From Bradyrhizobium viridifuturi (lineage in GTDB: Bacteria; Pseudomonadota; Alphaproteobacteria; Rhizobiales; Xanthobacteraceae), in NCBI RefSeq assembly GCF_001238275.1, contig NZ_LGTB01000060.1:1-47879 (forward strand): 47,879 nucleotides of DNA, in the 5' to 3' direction. The position numbers and the translations under genes are program-made. Each line of letters opens with the position of its first letter. The first letter of the stretch is position 1. Below are positions 16,980 to 26,039 of the stretch, piece after piece. The notes beneath the pieces are model-generated. The model ran no database searches. It was not told where the DNA came from and saw only the letters and a program-made list of their open reading frames with translations.

Positions 16980-18233
16980 ATGGCGCAGCTTTCGGACGAC
17001 TGCTTCGCATTCGGCGGGCCGATGATGTCGGTGGACGAGGCCGTCGCGATCATCGCCGCGCGCGTCAAGCCGGTCGGCGAGACCGAGGCCGTTGCGCTGG
17101 TGGACGCGGATGGACGTATCCTGGCCGGCGACATTGCCGCGCCGCTGCCGCTGCCGCCCTTCATGAACTCGGCCGTCGACGGTTATGCGGTATCGGGTGC
17201 GGACCTGCCGACGGACAGCGAACGCGCGCTTCCGGTCGCCGGCCGCGTGCAGGCCGGTGCATCGGCGCAGCCGGCGCGGGCTGGGCAGGCGGTGCGAATC
17301 TTCACCGGCGCGCCGATGCCCGCCGGCACCGACACCGTGTTCATGCAGGAAGACGTGCGGATCGACGATGCCGGCAATGTGATCCTGCCGTCCGGCCTGA
17401 AGCCCGGCGCCAATGTGCGGCCGGCCGGCGAGGACATTGCACGCGGCAATGTCGCGCTGGCATCGGGGCGGCGGCTGCGCCCGCAGGACATCGCGGTCGC
17501 CGCGGCTTTCGGGCTCACCACGCTCGACGTGGTGCGGCGGCTTCGCATCGGGGTGTTCTCGACCGGCGACGAGCTGGCCGCGCCAGGGAGCGCGCGTGCC
17601 GAAGCGCAGCTGTTCGATTCCAACCGCTTCATGCTGATGGCGATGCTGCGACGGCTCGGCTGTGAGGTCGGCGATCTCGGCATCCTGCGCGACGAGCGGG
17701 CCGAGCTCGCCGCGGCGCTCAAGCAGGTCGCGCGCAGCTACGACCTGATCCTGACCACCGGCGGCGTCTCGACCGGCGAAGAGGACCACGTCAAGGCCGG
17801 CATCGAGCAGGCCGGCTCGCTGGTGCTGTGGCGGATGGCGATCAAGCCGGGCCGCCCGGTGGCGATGGGAATCATCGACGGTACGCCGCTGATCGGCTTG
17901 CCCGGCAATCCCGTGGCAAGCTTCGTCACCTTTGTCCACGTGGTGCGGCCGACCGTGCTGGCGCTCTCGGGCGCCGTACCGTCTCCGCTGCTGCCGATGC
18001 CGGTCCGGGCGGCCTTCAGCTACAAGAAGAAGACCGGCCGGCGCGAATATGTCCGCGTCTCGCTGCGGCGGGCGGCGGATGGTGCGCTGGAGGCGACCAA
18101 GTTTCCCCGCGAAGGAGCCGGCCTGCTGTCCTCGCTGGTCGAAACCGATGGACTGGTCGAGCTTGGCGAGACCGTCGTGCGGGTCGAACCGGGCGATGTC
18201 GTCGGATTCCTCGGCTACGCCGGTCTGCTGTAG
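16980..18233 (+). CDS. moeA: Molybdopterin molybdenumtransferase MoeA
   Basis: 417 residues. MoeA inserts molybdate into adenylylated molybdopterin. Recognisable are the N-terminal PLPPFMNSAVDGYAV, IFTGAPMPAGTDTVFMQE, the molybdopterin-binding-domain pieces STGDEL and TTGGVSTGEEDHVK, and PGNPVASFVTF. The ATG at 16980 follows GAGAGAG and starts where similarity begins. It is the first gene of the rightward group that continues with formate dehydrogenase 200 bases later, and it is divergent from fdhD-mobA. Confidence 0.93.
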   Translation: MAQLSDDCFAFGGPMMSVDEAVAIIAARVKPVGETEAVALVDADGRILAGDIAAPLPLPPFMNSAVDGYAVSGADLPTDSERALPVAGRVQAGASAQPARAGQAVRIFTGAPMPAGTDTVFMQEDVRIDDAGNVILPSGLKPGANVRPAGEDIARGNVALASGRRLRPQDIAVAAAFGLTTLDVVRRLRIGVFSTGDELAAPGSARAEAQLFDSNRFMLMAMLRRLGCEVGDLGILRDERAELAAALKQVARSYDLILTTGGVSTGEEDHVKAGIEQAGSLVLWRMAIKPGRPVAMGIIDGTPLIGLPGNPVASFVTFVHVVRPTVLALSGAVPSPLLPMPVRAAFSYKKKTGRREYVRVSLRRAADGALEATKFPREGAGLLSSLVETDGLVELGETVVRVEPGDVVGFLGYAGLL

Positions 18234-18439
18234 CGCTGAGAGGCCGCCGAGATCGCGTGGATCGGACGATCGCGCGATTGGAAATTCAGATCGCCCGATA
18301 GGCAAACATTAACAACAGCCTGCGCGGCAACCCGACGCTGCTAGAGGCGTTCTAAATATGCTTGCCTGTGGCATGCCAGAGAATAGAGTTGATTCAGCAA
18401 GCGCGGTTTGCGCAAGAGCGAGGTTCCAAGGCGGGTTTC

Positions 18440-20152
18440 ATGAGCGGAGACGACGTTCACAAGGTTCGCGCGTTCGAGCATCCCGGAGCGGGCAGGAAGC
18501 GGGCGAAAGCCACGCCTAAGGGACGCCAGGTCGATCCCGTGGCCGCGCACGAGATCGAGGTGCTGCTCGCCGACCGGCCGCGGCGGCGCGACCTCCTGAT
18601 CGAGTACCTGCATCTGATCCAGGACAAGTACCATCAGATCTCGGCGGCGCACCTGGCCGCGCTCGCCGACGAGATGAAGCTTTCGTTCGCCGAAGTGTTC
18701 GAGACCGCGACCTTCTATGCGCATTTCGACATCGTGAAGGAGGGCGAGCCTGACATCGCGCCGCTCACCGTGCGCGTCTGCGATTCGCTGACCTGTGCGA
18801 TGCTCGGCGGCGAGCAGCTCTTGAAGGATCTTCAGTCCCGCGCCGGGCCCGGCATCCGCGTGGTGCGCGCGCCGTGCGTCGGCCGCTGCGATACCGCGCC
18901 TGCTGCGGAGGTCGGCCACAACTTCGTCGATCATGCGACCGTCACCAACGTGCTCGCGGCGGCGAAGAGCGGCGACACCCATGTGCATCTTCCGCCCTAT
19001 GTCGACTACGACGCCTATGTCGCCGGCGGCGGATACGAGCTGCTGGCGCGGCTGCGCTCGGGCGTGCTGCCGCGCGAAGACCTGCTGAAGGCGCTCGACG
19101 ATGCATCGCTGCGCGGTCTCGGCGGCGCCGGTTTCCCGACCGGCCGCAAATGGCGCGCCGTGCTCGGCGAGCCCGGGCCGCGGCTGATGGCCGTCAACGG
19201 CGACGAGGGCGAGCCCGGCACCTTCAAGGACAGATATTATCTCGAGACCGATCCGCATCGCTTCCTCGAGGGCATGCTGATCGGCGCCCATGTGGTCGAG
19301 GCGCCCGAGGTCTACATCTACATCCGCGACGAATACCCGGCCTGCCGCGAGATCCTCGATCGCGAAATCGCCAAGCTTCCGCCGGGCGGTCCGACCTTGC
19401 ATCTGCGGCGCGGCGCCGGCGCCTATATCTGCGGCGAGGAATCCTCGCTGCTGGAATCGATCGAGGGCAAGCGCGGCCTGCCGCGGCACAAGCCGCCATA
19501 TCCGTTCCAGGTCGGGCTGTTCGGGCTGCCGACGCTGATCAACAACATCGAGACGTTGTGGTGGGTGCGTGACATCGTCGAGAAGGGCGCCGAGTGGTGG
19601 AAGAGCCACGGCCGCAACGAACGCCATGGCCTGCGCAGCTTCTCGGTGTCGGGACGCGTCAAGGATCCCGGCGTCAAGCTCGCGCCGGCCGGCATCACCC
19701 TTCGCGAACTGATCGATGAGTTCTGCGGCGGCATGGCCGACGGCCACACCTTGCAGGCCTATCTGCCGGGCGGCGCATCCGGCGGCATCCTGCCGGCCTC
19801 GATGGACGACATCCCGCTCGATTTCGGCACGCTGGAGAAATACGGCTGCTTTATCGGCTCGGCTGCGGTCGTCGTGCTCTCGCAGGCCGATGACGTGAGG
19901 GAGGCCGCGCTGAACCTGATGAAGTTCTTCGAGGACGAAAGCTGCGGGCAATGCACGCCCTGCCGCGCCGGAACCGAGAAGGCGGCGCTGCTGATGCAGC
20001 AGCCGGTCTGGGACAAGGAGCTGCTCGACCAATTGAGCCAGGCGATGCGCGATGCATCGATCTGCGGCCTCGGTCAGGCCGCCTCCAATCCGCTGACCTC
20101 AGTGATCAAGTATTTTCCGGACGGCTTTCGTCCGCAGCAAGCCGCCGAATAG
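18440..20152 (+). CDS. fdsB: Fused formate dehydrogenase gamma-beta subunit (NuoE-NuoF-like)
   Basis: 570 residues carrying two domains usually on separate genes. Residues about 30-170 are the NuoE-like FdsG part, with the [2Fe-2S] cysteines in CDSLTC and PCVGRC. Residues about 190-565 are the NuoF-like FdsB part, with GLGGAGFPTGRKW (FMN site), NGDEGEPGTFKDR (NADH/FMN) and the [4Fe-4S] ligands in SCGQCTPC plus ICGLGQ. It takes electrons from the alpha subunit to NAD+. The ATG at 18440 has AAGGCGG upstream. fdsA follows after 36 bases. The fusion is known in some rhizobia, but no separate fdsG or fdsD gene was found nearby. Confidence 0.88.
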   Translation: MSGDDVHKVRAFEHPGAGRKRAKATPKGRQVDPVAAHEIEVLLADRPRRRDLLIEYLHLIQDKYHQISAAHLAALADEMKLSFAEVFETATFYAHFDIVKEGEPDIAPLTVRVCDSLTCAMLGGEQLLKDLQSRAGPGIRVVRAPCVGRCDTAPAAEVGHNFVDHATVTNVLAAAKSGDTHVHLPPYVDYDAYVAGGGYELLARLRSGVLPREDLLKALDDASLRGLGGAGFPTGRKWRAVLGEPGPRLMAVNGDEGEPGTFKDRYYLETDPHRFLEGMLIGAHVVEAPEVYIYIRDEYPACREILDREIAKLPPGGPTLHLRRGAGAYICGEESSLLESIEGKRGLPRHKPPYPFQVGLFGLPTLINNIETLWWVRDIVEKGAEWWKSHGRNERHGLRSFSVSGRVKDPGVKLAPAGITLRELIDEFCGGMADGHTLQAYLPGGASGGILPASMDDIPLDFGTLEKYGCFIGSAAVVVLSQADDVREAALNLMKFFEDESCGQCTPCRAGTEKAALLMQQPVWDKELLDQLSQAMRDASICGLGQAASNPLTSVIKYFPDGFRPQQAAE

Positions 20153-20188
20153 GCGGGCCGGGCAGGGCGAATTTCGACGAGGATTCGA

Positions 20189-23095
20189 ATGAGCAACGAC
20201 AAGAACTCTCCGCCGCAGGGTTACGGTCACGACGCCAAGGGCGCTGCCGGAGGAAAGAATGTCCCCGACGGTCGCGTCACCGTCACGCACAGCGAGCCGA
20301 TCGGCAAAATTGGCGGAACGGGCGGCGGGCCGCAGATGATCCAGTTCGAGCTTGATGGGCAACAGGTCGAGGCGCGGGCCGGCGAAACCATCTGGCAGGT
20401 CGCCAAGCGCCAGGGCACCGAAATCCCGCATCTCTGCTATTCGCCCGCGCCGGACTATCGGCCGGACGGCAATTGCCGCGCCTGCATGGTCGAGATTGAG
20501 GGCGAGCGCGTGCTGGCGGCGTCGTGCAAGCGAACGCCTTCGGTCGGCATGAAGGTGAAGTCGGCGAGCCAGCGCGCCGTCGCGGCGCAGAAGATGGTGA
20601 TGGAGCTGCTCGTCGCCGATCAGCCGGCGCGCGAGACCTCGCACGATCCGGACTCGAAATTCTGGCACTGGGCCGAGAAGACCGGCGTGACCGAAAGCCG
20701 CTTCCCGGCGGCCGAGCGTTGGCACGCCGACACCAGCCATCCGGCGATGCGCGTCAATCTCGATGCCTGCATCCAATGCGGCCTCTGCGTGCGGGCGTGC
20801 CGCGAGGTGCAGGTCAACGACGTGATCGGCATGGCCTATCGCAATCACGATGCCAAGATCGTGTTCGACTTCGACGACCCGATGGGCGAATCGACCTGCG
20901 TCGCTTGCGGCGAATGCGTGCAGGCTTGTCCGACCGGCGCGCTGATGCCGGCCGTGATGCTCGACGACAAGCAGACCCGCGTTACCTGGCCCGACCGCAA
21001 GGTCGACTCGCTGTGCCCGTATTGCGGCGTCGGCTGTCAGGTCACCTACGAGGTCAAGGACGAGAAGGTGATCTATGCGGAAGGCCGCGATGGTCCCGCC
21101 AATCACAACCGGCTCTGCGTCAAGGGCCGCTTCGGCTTCGACTATATCCATCACCCCAACCGGTTGACCAAGCCGCTGGTGCGGCTGCCCGGCGTCAAGA
21201 AGGATGCCAACGACCAGGTCGATCCGGCCAATCCCTACACCCATTTCCGCGAAGCATCGTGGGAAGAAGCGCTCGACCTTGCCGCGGCGGGCCTGCGCAA
21301 GATCCGCGACGAGAAGGGCGCCAAGGCGCTCGCCGGCTTCGGTTCGGCCAAGGGCTCCAATGAAGAGGCCTATCTGTTCCAGAAGCTGGTCCGCACCGGC
21401 TTCGGCTCCAACAATGTCGACCACTGCACGCGGCTGTGTCACGCCTCGTCGGTGGCGGCGCTGTTCGAGGGACTGAGTTCGGGCGCTGTCTCGGCGCCGT
21501 TCGCAGCTGCCGCCGACGCCGAGGTGATCTGGGTGATCGGCGCCAATCCGACCGTGAACCATCCGGTCGCCGCGACCTTCATCAAGAACGCCGCCAAGCG
21601 CGGCGCCAAGCTCTATGTGATGGACCCGCGCCGGCAGACCCTGTCGCGCCACGCCACGCAGCATCTCGCCTTCAAGCCCGGCAGCGACGTCGCGATGCTG
21701 AACGCGATGATCCACACCATCATCACCGAAGGCCTGACCGACGAGCAGTACATCGCCGGATACACCGAGGGCTACGACGACCTCAAGGCCAAGATCCAGG
21801 AGTTCACGCCGGAGCGCATGTCGCCGATCTGCGGCATTCCCGCCGAGACGCTGCGCGAGGTCGCGCGCGCCTACGCCAGCGCCAAGTCGTCGATCATCTT
21901 CTGGGGCATGGGCATCAGCCAGCATGTTCATGGCACCGACAATGCGCGCTGCCTGATCGCGCTGGCGCTGATCACCGGCCAGGTCGGCCGCCCCGGCACC
22001 GGGCTGCATCCGCTGCGCGGGCAGAACAACGTGCAGGGCGCCTCCGACGCCGGCCTGATCCCGATGTTCCTGCCGGACTATCAGCCGGTCGGCCGCGACG
22101 ACATGCGCGGCGCCTTCGAGAAATTGTGGGGCCAGGAGCTCGATCCGGTGCGCGGGCTGACGGTCGTCGAGATCATGAATGCGATCCACGCCGGTGAAAT
22201 CCACGGCATGTATGTCGAGGGCGAAAATCCCGCGATGTCCGATCCCGACCTGCAGCACGCGCGCGAGGCGCTCGCCAAGCTCGATCACCTCGTGGTGCAG
22301 GACCTGTTCGTCACCGAGACCGCGTTCCACGCCGACGTCATCCTGCCGGCCTCGGCGTTCGCCGAAAAATCCGGCTCCTTCACCAACACCGACCGCCGCG
22401 TGCAATTGGCGCGCGAGGTGATCAAGCCGCCGGGCGATGCGCGGCAGGATCTCTGGATCATCCAAGAGATCGGCAAGCGGATGGGATTGCCCTGGAATTA
22501 CGCGGGACCCGGCGAGGTCTTCACCGAGATGGCCGAGCTGATGCCGTCACTGAAGAACATCACCTGGGAGCGGCTGGTGCGTGAGGGCGCGGTGACCTAT
22601 CCGGTCGACGATCCGGACAAGCCCGGCAACGAGATCATCTTCACCACCGGATTCCCGACCGAGAGCGGCCGCGGCAAGATCGTGCCGGCCAAGGTGATCC
22701 CGCCGGACGAGCTGCCCGACGACGAGTACCCGATGGTGCTGTCGACCGGACGCGTGCTCGAGCACTGGCACACCGGCTCGATGACGCGCCGCGCCCAGGT
22801 GCTCGACCAGATCGAGCCCGAGGCGGTCGCGTTCATGACGCCGAAGGACATGCGCAAGAAGGGGCTCGCCCCCGGCGACTTCATCCGTCTCGAGACCCGC
22901 CGCGGCGCGGTCGAGGTCAAGGTGCGCGCCGACCGCGACGTGCCCGAGAACATGGTCTTCATGCCGTTCTGCTACGCGGAAGCCGCAGCGAACCTGCTGA
23001 CCAACCCGGCGCTCGATCCGTTCGGCAAGATTCCGGAGTTCAAGTTCTGCGCGGTCCGCGCCGAGAAGATCGATATCCGGACGGCGGCGGAATAG
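20189..23095 (+). CDS. fdsA: NAD-dependent formate dehydrogenase alpha subunit
   Basis: 968 residues. It oxidises formate to CO2 at a bis-MGD molybdenum site in the cytoplasm. In order: a [2Fe-2S] ferredoxin domain (HLCYSP, NCRACMVE), two [4Fe-4S] motifs (CIQCGLCVRAC and CVACGECVQACPTG), the catalytic-domain [4Fe-4S] site starting CPYCGVGC, the catalytic RLCH with Cys 417 in place of selenocysteine, and a C-terminal dinucleotide-binding domain (LSTGRVLEHWHTG). The first 45 residues are polar and probably flexible. Its cofactor-making genes mobA, fdhD and moeA are adjacent. The small delta subunit FdsD, usual in fds operons, is not seen downstream. Confidence 0.94.
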   Translation: MSNDKNSPPQGYGHDAKGAAGGKNVPDGRVTVTHSEPIGKIGGTGGGPQMIQFELDGQQVEARAGETIWQVAKRQGTEIPHLCYSPAPDYRPDGNCRACMVEIEGERVLAASCKRTPSVGMKVKSASQRAVAAQKMVMELLVADQPARETSHDPDSKFWHWAEKTGVTESRFPAAERWHADTSHPAMRVNLDACIQCGLCVRACREVQVNDVIGMAYRNHDAKIVFDFDDPMGESTCVACGECVQACPTGALMPAVMLDDKQTRVTWPDRKVDSLCPYCGVGCQVTYEVKDEKVIYAEGRDGPANHNRLCVKGRFGFDYIHHPNRLTKPLVRLPGVKKDANDQVDPANPYTHFREASWEEALDLAAAGLRKIRDEKGAKALAGFGSAKGSNEEAYLFQKLVRTGFGSNNVDHCTRLCHASSVAALFEGLSSGAVSAPFAAAADAEVIWVIGANPTVNHPVAATFIKNAAKRGAKLYVMDPRRQTLSRHATQHLAFKPGSDVAMLNAMIHTIITEGLTDEQYIAGYTEGYDDLKAKIQEFTPERMSPICGIPAETLREVARAYASAKSSIIFWGMGISQHVHGTDNARCLIALALITGQVGRPGTGLHPLRGQNNVQGASDAGLIPMFLPDYQPVGRDDMRGAFEKLWGQELDPVRGLTVVEIMNAIHAGEIHGMYVEGENPAMSDPDLQHAREALAKLDHLVVQDLFVTETAFHADVILPASAFAEKSGSFTNTDRRVQLAREVIKPPGDARQDLWIIQEIGKRMGLPWNYAGPGEVFTEMAELMPSLKNITWERLVREGAVTYPVDDPDKPGNEIIFTTGFPTESGRGKIVPAKVIPPDELPDDEYPMVLSTGRVLEHWHTGSMTRRAQVLDQIEPEAVAFMTPKDMRKKGLAPGDFIRLETRRGAVEVKVRADRDVPENMVFMPFCYAEAAANLLTNPALDPFGKIPEFKFCAVRAEKIDIRTAAE

Positions 23096-23158
23096 CCGTC
23101 CGAATACAATGTGAAGATGTCGACCTGTCTGGTCGGCCAAAATCGCGGGAGATCGGCT

Positions 23159-23953
23159 ATGCGAACGAATATCGTGGGAGCCCTTTGTGCCATCGCAATG
23201 ATGGCGAGCGCGCACGCGGCGGTGAAGGAAGAGCCGGTCACCTACACCGACGGTGAGACCACGATGAAGGGCTTCGTGGTCTATGACGACGCAACCCAGG
23301 CCAAGCGGCCCGGCATTGTCATGGTGCATGAATGGTGGGGCATCACCCCGCATATCCACAACGAGGCGAAGAAGTTCGCGGAGCAGGGCTATGTCGCCTT
23401 CATCGCCGACATGTATGGCGACGCCAAGACCGCCGACAACCCGAAGGATGCCGGCGCGCTGTCCGGCTCGGTGATGAAGAACCCGAAGGTAATGGAGCAG
23501 CGCTTCAACGCCGCGCGCGAGCAACTTGTCAAGCAGCCTTCCGTCAATCCGCAGCGGATCGGCGCCGTCGGTTACTGCTTCGGCGGCGCGGTCGTGCTCA
23601 ACATGGCGCGCACCGGCGCTGATCTTGCCGCCGTTGCCGGCTTCCACGCATCGCTCGGGCTGAATACTCCCGCGCCGGCGCCGGGCACCGTCAAGGCGAA
23701 GATCCTGATTCTGAACGGTGCGGACGACCCGTTCGTGAAGCGCGAGCAATACGATGCGCTGAAGAAGGATTTCGACGCGGCGAAGGCCGATTACCGGATC
23801 ATCGAATATCCCGGCGCGGTGCACGCGTTCACCAACCCCGAAGCCACCGAGCTCGGCAAGAAGTTCAACCTGCCGCTCCGATACGACGCCAAGGCCGATC
23901 AGGAATCCAAGGCCGAAGCAGCCAAGCTGTTTGCCACGAACCTGCAGAAATAA
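23159..23953 (+). CDS. Dienelactone hydrolase family protein, secreted
   Basis: 264 residues with a signal peptide of about 20 residues (ending ASAHA), so it probably works in the periplasm. The alpha/beta hydrolase core has the nucleophile Cys 140 in GYCFGG, an acid in GADDPF (189-190) and His 222 in AVHAF, the dienelactone hydrolase triad. Export is unusual for a true catabolic dienelactone hydrolase, so a general esterase role is possible. GGGAGA lies eight bases before ATG 23159, which I prefer to a GTG at 23111. The next gene starts 17 bases later. Confidence 0.85.
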   Translation: MRTNIVGALCAIAMMASAHAAVKEEPVTYTDGETTMKGFVVYDDATQAKRPGIVMVHEWWGITPHIHNEAKKFAEQGYVAFIADMYGDAKTADNPKDAGALSGSVMKNPKVMEQRFNAAREQLVKQPSVNPQRIGAVGYCFGGAVVLNMARTGADLAAVAGFHASLGLNTPAPAPGTVKAKILILNGADDPFVKREQYDALKKDFDAAKADYRIIEYPGAVHAFTNPEATELGKKFNLPLRYDAKADQESKAEAAKLFATNLQK

Positions 23954-23970
23954 GCGGACCGGCCGCCCGC

Positions 23971-24675
23971 ATGATCAAGGTCATCATTTCGGGCGGCTTC
24001 GCTGCGGTCTACCGCGAGGTGCTGCCTGAATTCGAGCGCAGCACCGGCATCAAGGTGGAGACCGGATCCGGAGCGTCGGAGGGCACCGGCCCGAAAACCA
24101 TCAGGCACCAGCTTGCGCACGGCACCAAGGCGGACGTGGTGATCCTGTCGCGCGAGGGCCTGCGCGGGCTGAACGAAGACGGGCGGATTCGCGCGGGATC
24201 CGAATCGGGCCTCGCGACGGCGCCGCTGGCCGCCGCGGTTCGGGCCGGCTCGCCCAGGCCCGACATCGGCAGTGCTGCCGCGCTCAGGCAAGCCTTGATC
24301 GACGCCGGCCGGGTAGTGGCGCCAAGCAGCACCAGCGGACAGTTTTTTCGCGACAAGGTCGTCCCGAAGTTGAACCTGCCGGACACGGTGACGCTCACCC
24401 TCGAGGCGCGCGGCACCGAGGCGGCCGAAGCGCTGCGCGCGGGCAGGGCGAATCTCTCGATCGGGCCGACCAGCGAGCTGGTGCAGGAGACCGGTATCGA
24501 GGTCGTGGGTCTGCTGCCTCCCGATCTCCAGCTTGTCCAAACCTTCACCGCCGCAATCGTCAGCGACTCCACCGCGCCTGAAGCGGCCGGGCGCCTGATC
24601 GAGTTTCTTTCCTCTGATACCGATCTCCTGCTCGCGGCCATCAGGCGGGCAGGCATGGAGCGGCCCCGCGGCTAG
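23971..24675 (+). CDS. ModA-like solute-binding-domain protein without signal peptide
   Basis: 234 residues with the periplasmic-binding-protein fold of the molybdate/sulfate type: ISGGFAAVYREVLPEFERSTG, TKADVVILSREGLRGL, SSTSGQFF and a C-terminal IEFLSSDTDLLLAAI. The usual signal peptide is missing: the mature fold begins at residue 2. Either the protein stays in the cytoplasm or the true start lies upstream; but in that frame no export signal is visible and the dienelactone hydrolase gene ends only 17 bases before. A role in molybdate sensing near the formate dehydrogenase block is conceivable but not shown. Confidence 0.7.
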   Translation: MIKVIISGGFAAVYREVLPEFERSTGIKVETGSGASEGTGPKTIRHQLAHGTKADVVILSREGLRGLNEDGRIRAGSESGLATAPLAAAVRAGSPRPDIGSAAALRQALIDAGRVVAPSSTSGQFFRDKVVPKLNLPDTVTLTLEARGTEAAEALRAGRANLSIGPTSELVQETGIEVVGLLPPDLQLVQTFTAAIVSDSTAPEAAGRLIEFLSSDTDLLLAAIRRAGMERPRG

Positions 24676-24726
24676 ACCGCCGCCGACCGGGCTGCGTCGA
24701 TCATGCACTGTTGTGAGACGTCCGGC

Positions 24727-25248
24727 TCAGCGATTGCCGGGCGCGACGTTGAGCGGCGCACCCCCGGTCGAAATCGGACCTGACGGTTTGGGCGCCCGAA
24801 CCGGCGGCTTTCGCGGTTTCGGGGCGGCCTGCGCGACCGGGGCATGCGGCGGCTCGACGACGGCCGGCGCCGGCACGGGAGCCGGAGCGGGGCGCTGCAG
24901 CGCGTCGACCTTCGAGGTCAGGGCCGCCAACTGGTCGACGATGGTCTTCAACTGGTCTTGCTGGTCGGCCATCGATTTGCTGAGCGCGCCGATGTCATCC
25001 TCGAGCTTCTGCTGGGTCGCGAGCAGATCCGGCAACGTCTCCTTGTCGCCTGCGGCCGCCTTGTCGCTGGCTGCGGCGTTGCCGAGCGACGGAACCAGCG
25101 GTGCGATCTGGGGCCAGGCGTAGACGCCCCCGGCGCCTACACAGGCGATGACGACGACCAGCAGGAACCACGGCCAGCGGCGGCGAGCGGCAGGAATCGG
25201 GCTTGTCGGCGCATGGCGGTGCCATGCCTGATCGGAATCGTTGGTCAC
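24727..25248 (-). CDS. Single-span membrane protein with coiled coil, unknown function
   Basis: 173 residues: a polar N-terminus, one membrane helix (WPWFLLVVVIACVGAGGVYAW, about 25-45), a heptad-like coiled coil (LLATQQKLEDDIGALSKSMADQQDQLKTIVDQL, about 75-115) and a proline/alanine-rich tail. This is the form of a periplasmic tethered protein. Nothing more specific can be said. It is divergent from the ExoD-like gene 64 bases away. Confidence 0.6.
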   Translation of the reverse strand: MTNDSDQAWHRHAPTSPIPAARRRWPWFLLVVVIACVGAGGVYAWPQIAPLVPSLGNAAASDKAAAGDKETLPDLLATQQKLEDDIGALSKSMADQQDQLKTIVDQLAALTSKVDALQRPAPAPVPAPAVVEPPHAPVAQAAPKPRKPPVRAPKPSGPISTGGAPLNVAPGNR

Positions 25249-25312
25249 CTATGCTTCCTAGTCCGCTTCGGCAGCAGTTGCAATCAACGCCGAGTCTGAC
25301 CACTTTGCAGGC

Positions 25313-25924
25313 ATGTCCCCCTCGTCCGGAGCCCCATTGGCCCCCACGCACACGTCCCAGCTTCTTGAGGAACTCGTCGCTCAAGCACCGGACGGCCCCG
25401 TCGATCTCGAATGGCTCCTCAGCAACCTGGACAAGCGGTCGTTCGGCCTGCTCCTGTTGCTTTTGGGGCTGCTGGTGATCATTCCCGGCGTCGCGACGAT
25501 CGCGACGCTGGCGCTGCTGTTTCCGGCGGTCGAGATGATGCTTGGCCGCAGCGCGCCGGCGTTTCCGAGTTTCGTCTCGAAGCGGCAGTTCGATTTCAAG
25601 CGCTTCAAGCGGTTCACCGTCTTTGTGCGCCCGATGCTGCAGGCGATCGAACGCATCAGCCGGCCGCGCTGGGACGCGCGTCGCGACGTGATCGACCGCC
25701 TCGTCGGTCTGGTGGTGTTTCTGCTGGCCTTCTCGGCAGGCTGGCCGCTGCCGCTGGTCAACGTCATTCCGGGAATGGTGGTCGTGCTGATCGCGATCGC
25801 CTATCTGCAGGAGGACGGCCTGCTGCTCACTATCGCGATGGCGGCGGCGCTGATTTGCCTGCTCGGGCTCGGATGGACGCTCTGGGCATCGTTCGGAGCG
25901 GTGATGAGCTGGTTGGGGTTGTGA
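25313..25924 (+). CDS. exoD: ExoD-family membrane protein
   Basis: 203 residues with about four hydrophobic segments. The N-terminal LLEELVAQAPDGPVDLEWLL, the first membrane segment FGLLLLLLGLLVIIPGVATIATLALLFPAVEMMLGR and the central RFTVFVRPMLQAIERISRPRW are typical of ExoD, a protein linked to exopolysaccharide production and alkaline tolerance in Rhizobium. The biochemical role is not known. It stands alone on this strand. Confidence 0.85.
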   Translation: MSPSSGAPLAPTHTSQLLEELVAQAPDGPVDLEWLLSNLDKRSFGLLLLLLGLLVIIPGVATIATLALLFPAVEMMLGRSAPAFPSFVSKRQFDFKRFKRFTVFVRPMLQAIERISRPRWDARRDVIDRLVGLVVFLLAFSAGWPLPLVNVIPGMVVVLIAIAYLQEDGLLLTIAMAAALICLLGLGWTLWASFGAVMSWLGL

Positions 25925-26039
25925 CCTTCGACGCCGATGCGGGCAGCTGTCCCGGCATGAGGGGTCGACATCTCGTGCGGGCATGATCATTATCTCGCCG
26001 GACGTCGCGGCAAACAGCGACGCGAATGGGGAGAACAAG

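Noticed and set aside
20099..22465. A 788-residue frame on the minus strand across fdsA
   Set aside because: It is antisense to a clearly conserved enzyme gene; long mirror frames are common in high-GC DNA, and its composition is rich in His, Arg and Asp without recognisable motifs.
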